The position numbers were made by a program, and so were the translations under genes. From Pontederia crassipes (taxonomy: Eukaryota > Streptophyta > Magnoliopsida > Commelinales > Pontederiaceae), in NCBI GenBank assembly GCA_030549335.1, contig CM060197.1:23386501-23450500 (forward strand): a stretch of DNA of 64,000 nucleotides. The letters are read 5' to 3'. Below the pieces are notes generated by a model. That model ran no database searches, was not told the DNA's origin, and saw nothing but the letters and a program-made list of their open reading frames with translations. Shown piece by piece: positions 60,870 to 64,000 of this stretch; the first letter of the stretch is position 1, and each line of letters starts with the position of its first letter.

Positions 60870-61665
60870 TTATCCACGCAGTTAAGATTATGAACTAATA
60901 ATTATGAAATGTCATTATTATCTTTATATTCTTATTACAATAAAATTTTAAGATTATAATATTACTTAATTGTGCGTTAATAGTTTTTCTTAATTTTTTT
61001 TAATTATTTTCATGTTGAAAAATACAGATATTTCACAGTTATTTAAGGAATAATAGAATTACAATTTGTAAATTTATATACATTAGAGAAATTATGGTCT
61101 TAGTCAATTCATCAAAATCATTAAAACATAAATTGTAACATTAAATATTTTCCTGAAAATATAATTAAGTGAAATCATATAGTTATTTATTAATTCCATT
61201 CGTTCAAGTTTATAAATAATAATTGTTTTTTAGTACCTTTTGTATGAATTGACAAATTTGTCTGAAATGTTGTACTTTTGATCAAAATTATTTGTATTTT
61301 TAAATTTAAAAATATCTCTAAAAATTTTATAATGTGCCTCGAAATAATATTTATACATTATTGGTGCATCATTTGAAATAATTAGTTGATAATTAAATTG
61401 GCTATATCATACCTTATTTTATATTGCACCGTTAGATGTTTTGTTGGATTTCGTGGAGTAACAAATTTAGAACGAGGTATGAGTTATGCAACCTCAAATT
61501 AAAAGATGCAATGCCGCATGATCCGTAAACATAGATTTTTGGCATTCTTGATAATCAAGGAATCATTATGTTCATCAGAAAATCAAGAAATAGTATAATT
61601 TTTTTTGTGCCGGGAGTATTCAATAATATTCTTTTATGTTGTAAATCATTTTCATGTTGTGACAT

Positions 61666-62388
61666 CTGGTCCAACAACTGATCGGTCATCAATATAGTAT
61701 ATTTGAAGCTCTAATTCAAACCGAATTGAATTAAATCAAAATCAGGTTGAAACATGTTTTTTTATTTTTTTAAGAGATAATTTGATACAATTTATTATTA
61801 TAAATTTTAAAAATACTATATGTATAATATACAACAATACTATAGTTAAATTTAATTTCAATCATGTAATTATCATTCAATGATTTAGATTCATTGAATG
61901 TATATTGGTTGTACAATTTTTGATTGCATATTTATTTAAACTCATAATAATATGTATACACGATTTAATTTTTTAATTTAATATGTATTAAGTTCAAATT
62001 TAACAAATAACTAATTATACTACTTATTTATTTATTGTATATAGTCTTGTCATAGTATTTTAGAAAAAAATTTATTAGTTGCTTCTAACATAAAAAAACA
62101 AAGATATGAAAAGAATTTAAAGAATAGACACTTCTATAATATTCAAATTAATAAGATTTTTATTTATTAAGTGCGTAATAATTTTAACATGAAATTTTAA
62201 AATTAAAATTTATGATTTATGATTGATTTTTTTTTGTATAATTACATTTTGACATAGGTATATAATCAAAATATAATAAGCTTAATTTACTATATCATAT
62301 TAAATATAATATTTTATTATTATACAGTCCGATCGATTTGACTTGAAACGGACATCTATCCAAATTTAGTACAGTGTTGACAACATTG
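61666..62388. mobile_element. ~720-bp insertion with one hAT-like end
   Basis: This segment is absent from copy 1, where GACATGGATTTACGATAATAA is continuous near 38868. The right end, reverse-complemented, reads CAATGTTGTCAACACTG, matching the first 11 bases of the hAT-type TIRs at 31350-32114. The left end and a target duplication are not clear. The interior is AT-rich with AACCGAATTGAATT words. Confidence 0.5.
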
Positions 62389-63168
62389 ATCGAATATGAT
62401 AATAATAATAATATAAAAAATAATTGTATAAAATACGAAACATCCCCCACTGACTTGCCTCTTTTAGGGCATTCACATATTATTTGTCGCCATCTAATAA
62501 GTCAAGTGCATAACATACTTCTTTAAAAAGTTTGATAAACATAATTATTAATTTGTTTATTATCTTATTAGCATGTTGAGTTTTTAGTTATATTTAACAA
62601 TAGTCTTAAATAATATAGTTCACATGTACTAGTACAACAAAAAAGACATCCCAATGGAACATCTATTTTTTTTCTTTTATCATATTTTCAATTTTTTATT
62701 CCATGCAAATTGTAAAGAAAATTGTGTTGTTAGTTCTCTTGCTCCAAGGTATAGTTTATTTGTCTCAAACTAATGAGAATATATTAATTCTTTTACATTT
62801 ATTCGCATGACTTTAATCTAATCTCTCCTCTAAATTATAACTCATACATTGATTTACTCTTCAATTTAGATTGCTCATATATATATATATATGAATATCC
62901 CTTTTAGGCAGTGTTTGTCAAGAACTGTCGAGCACCCTTCGTGCATTTTTAGGTTTTTTCCGCTGACTCCTTTGAATTATGAACTTTTTTCATGTGTATC
63001 CACGTCTTTCGAATATTTTGCTGATACTGTTTTTTTTTACTTAAGTTCGTTCGTCAATTTCTGTCAATTTTATCGTTAATTTTTATTTTTTTATTTATGA
63101 AATGATCAATTTGCCATCGCACAGTTATGATGAAGTGAGATCCCTTTTGTTTGTTGACCTGAACAACT

Positions 63169-63571
63169 GTGGTAATCGTAGACAGGATAGTCGATGTCCT
63201 CCGGCCTCATCCAGCAGTAGTGATCCGTCTCTGCGTGTCCCCAAAAATAGGGCCCTCTTTCGCTTCTTCACCAGCGTTGTCGCTGGCGTCGGCTCGGGCT
63301 CCGCGTTCGATATGTGCGGCTATTGGATTTACTCTGGCGGCCGAGATGGAGTTAGACCTCGCGGCCCCCCTCCCCGTGTTCTACCCCGAGCGCATCCACG
63401 AGGCCATGCCCCATCCCGTGCTCTCCGCACGCGGTGCCCAATGCGCCACGTCAGCGATGTGCATCGCCGCCTGCGAGCTCGTCGACGGACAACGCGTCGT
63501 CACCATCCCGATCGCTCACGCTGCCTGCCTCGTCCACGACGACCTCCCCTGAATGGGCGCGGTGCCACTCC

Positions 63572-63602
<31 letters not shown>

Positions 63603-64000
63603 GGGGGGTTCCACCCACGAACTCTTTGGCGTTGACATAGCTGTCTTCGATGGGGACGCCCTCCGCCCTCTCGCCTTCACCCACGTCGTCGGTCTGCCCC
63701 GGTCGTCGTCCCTCGTCCTAGACGCCGTCCTCCTTCTGGTCCTGGCAGAGATCGCCCGTGCTGTCAGGTCCACGGGCATGGCCGCGAGGCAGCTCCTCAA
63801 TCTCTTAGGATCTACCGCGGGAGCAGAGTGTGACGCACTAATGGTGCTCGAGAAGAAGTTCGGCGAGATGGCTGAGTGAGCGGCAGTGTGCAAGGGTATC
63901 TTGGGCGGCACCGGCGACGATGAGGTCGAGGCACTAAGGAGGTACGGGCGGGCGGTCGGGGTGCAAACGTCGGGGTCGGCGAGATGCGGTGCAACACCAG
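63169..64000 (+). pseudogene. Broken geranylgeranyl diphosphate synthase family gene fragment
   Basis: The source protein makes prenyl diphosphates in plastids, or is the small partner subunit. The fragment begins with a Ser/Ala/Arg-rich, transit-like stretch, then PVFYPERIHEAM, CIAACELVDG and HDDLP, the start of the first Asp-rich motif. TGA at 63550-63552 falls where a Cys codon is expected after DDLP. A (GT)n(G)n run follows (63570-63608). The frame then resumes with STHELFGVDIAV, EIARAVRSTGMAARQ and EKKFGEM. A second TGA (63877-63879) falls near another expected Cys, after which AVCKGILGG and LRRYGRAVGV continue. It is open to the window edge. No active enzyme is possible. The second Asp-rich motif would lie outside the window. 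Confidence 0.8.
63570..63608. repeat. (GT)n followed by poly(G)
   Basis: A GT run followed by more than 20 G interrupts the synthase fragment where its Asp-rich motif region should be. Its length may be assembly-sensitive. Confidence 0.9.

Larger units (their letters stand above)
57564..62915 (+). repeat. Triplicated gene-like locus, copy 2
   Basis: Aligns with copy 1 over nearly its full length, from GACACGGTGCAAAGCGG to GAATATCCC(T)TTTAGGC. The G-box is at 57639-57647, TATA-like at 57767-57775, the 28-bp identical block at 58568-58595 and the cloverleaf at 60793-60869. It lacks the SINE of copy 1 and about 0.5 kb of AT-rich sequence. It has a (GGCAT)n expansion at about 58409-58431, an (AT)n run at about 60630-60657 and an extra ~720-bp insertion at about 61666-62388. 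A 58488-58736 frame encodes a hydrophobic stretch (MLVIVAFAMLGALAWQ) that is also readable in copy 1 (34383-34484). Confidence 0.8.
62948..64000 (+). mobile_element. Second Pack-MULE-like element, cut by the window end
   Basis: TTAGGTTTTTTCCGCTGACT at 62948 and the next ~160 bp match the left TIR of the 54566-55855 element (TGAATTATGAA, CTTAAGTTCG, TTTATGAAATGATCA). The sequence then turns GC-rich and carries an isoprenyl-synthase fragment. The right TIR must lie beyond the window if the element is complete. Confidence 0.7.

Noticed and set aside
1-64000. CRISPR arrays, bacterial operons or phage genes
   Set aside because: There are no regularly spaced identical repeats with unique spacers, and genes, introns and transposons are of plant type.

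Overview
The window looks like nuclear DNA from a flowering plant, most likely a monocot. It holds spliced or plant-specific genes (a proline-rich receptor kinase with eight exons, an organellar PPR protein, a short mTERF protein), a nuclear-type tRNA-Glu, GC-rich coding exons in AT-rich surroundings, and many plant transposons. The GC-rich 5' coding ends suggest a commelinid monocot. I cannot name the species.

Only three host protein genes look intact, and all lie in the first third: a PERK-type receptor kinase (10168-12972, +), an OTP43-like PPR protein (15145-16752, -) and an mTERF protein (19336-20175, -). A tRNA-Glu(UUC) (20286-20358, -) sits about 110 bp upstream of the mTERF start. They do not form a pathway: one acts at the cell surface and the two minus-strand proteins act in organelles.

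Most of the rest is mobile DNA. 1-2415 is the 3' end of a Sirevirus-like copia element with its LTR. 7488-9052 is an element with 54-bp inverted repeats, and a 631-bp hAT-type MITE with an exact 8-bp target duplication is nested in it. A relative with one clear end lies at about 13251-14327. 22-32.4 kb is an old Athila-like retroelement remnant that holds a 600-bp solo LTR with an exact target duplication, a 1.5-kb tandem duplication, and a terminal LTR split by a 765-bp hAT MITE.

33.5-63 kb is dominated by three same-strand copies of one unidentified gene-like locus (33468-39415, 40795-44960, 57564-62915). They share a G-box/TATA-like front and splice-like signals, and two carry a tRNA-like cloverleaf. 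A 178-bp SINE with 19-bp duplications sits only in the first. A 2387-bp solo LTR with 5-bp duplications splits the second. A 668-bp Harbinger-type MITE is at 53095-53762. Two elements of one Mutator-like family, with TIRs of up to about 290 bp, each carry a broken piece of a different host gene: a lectin-receptor-kinase fragment (54566-55855) and an isoprenyl diphosphate synthase fragment (62948 to the window end).

The strongest unusual observations are these two Pack-MULE-like elements, the triplicated locus with its 28-bp block identical in all copies and its cloverleaf, and several insertions whose target sites read cleanly.
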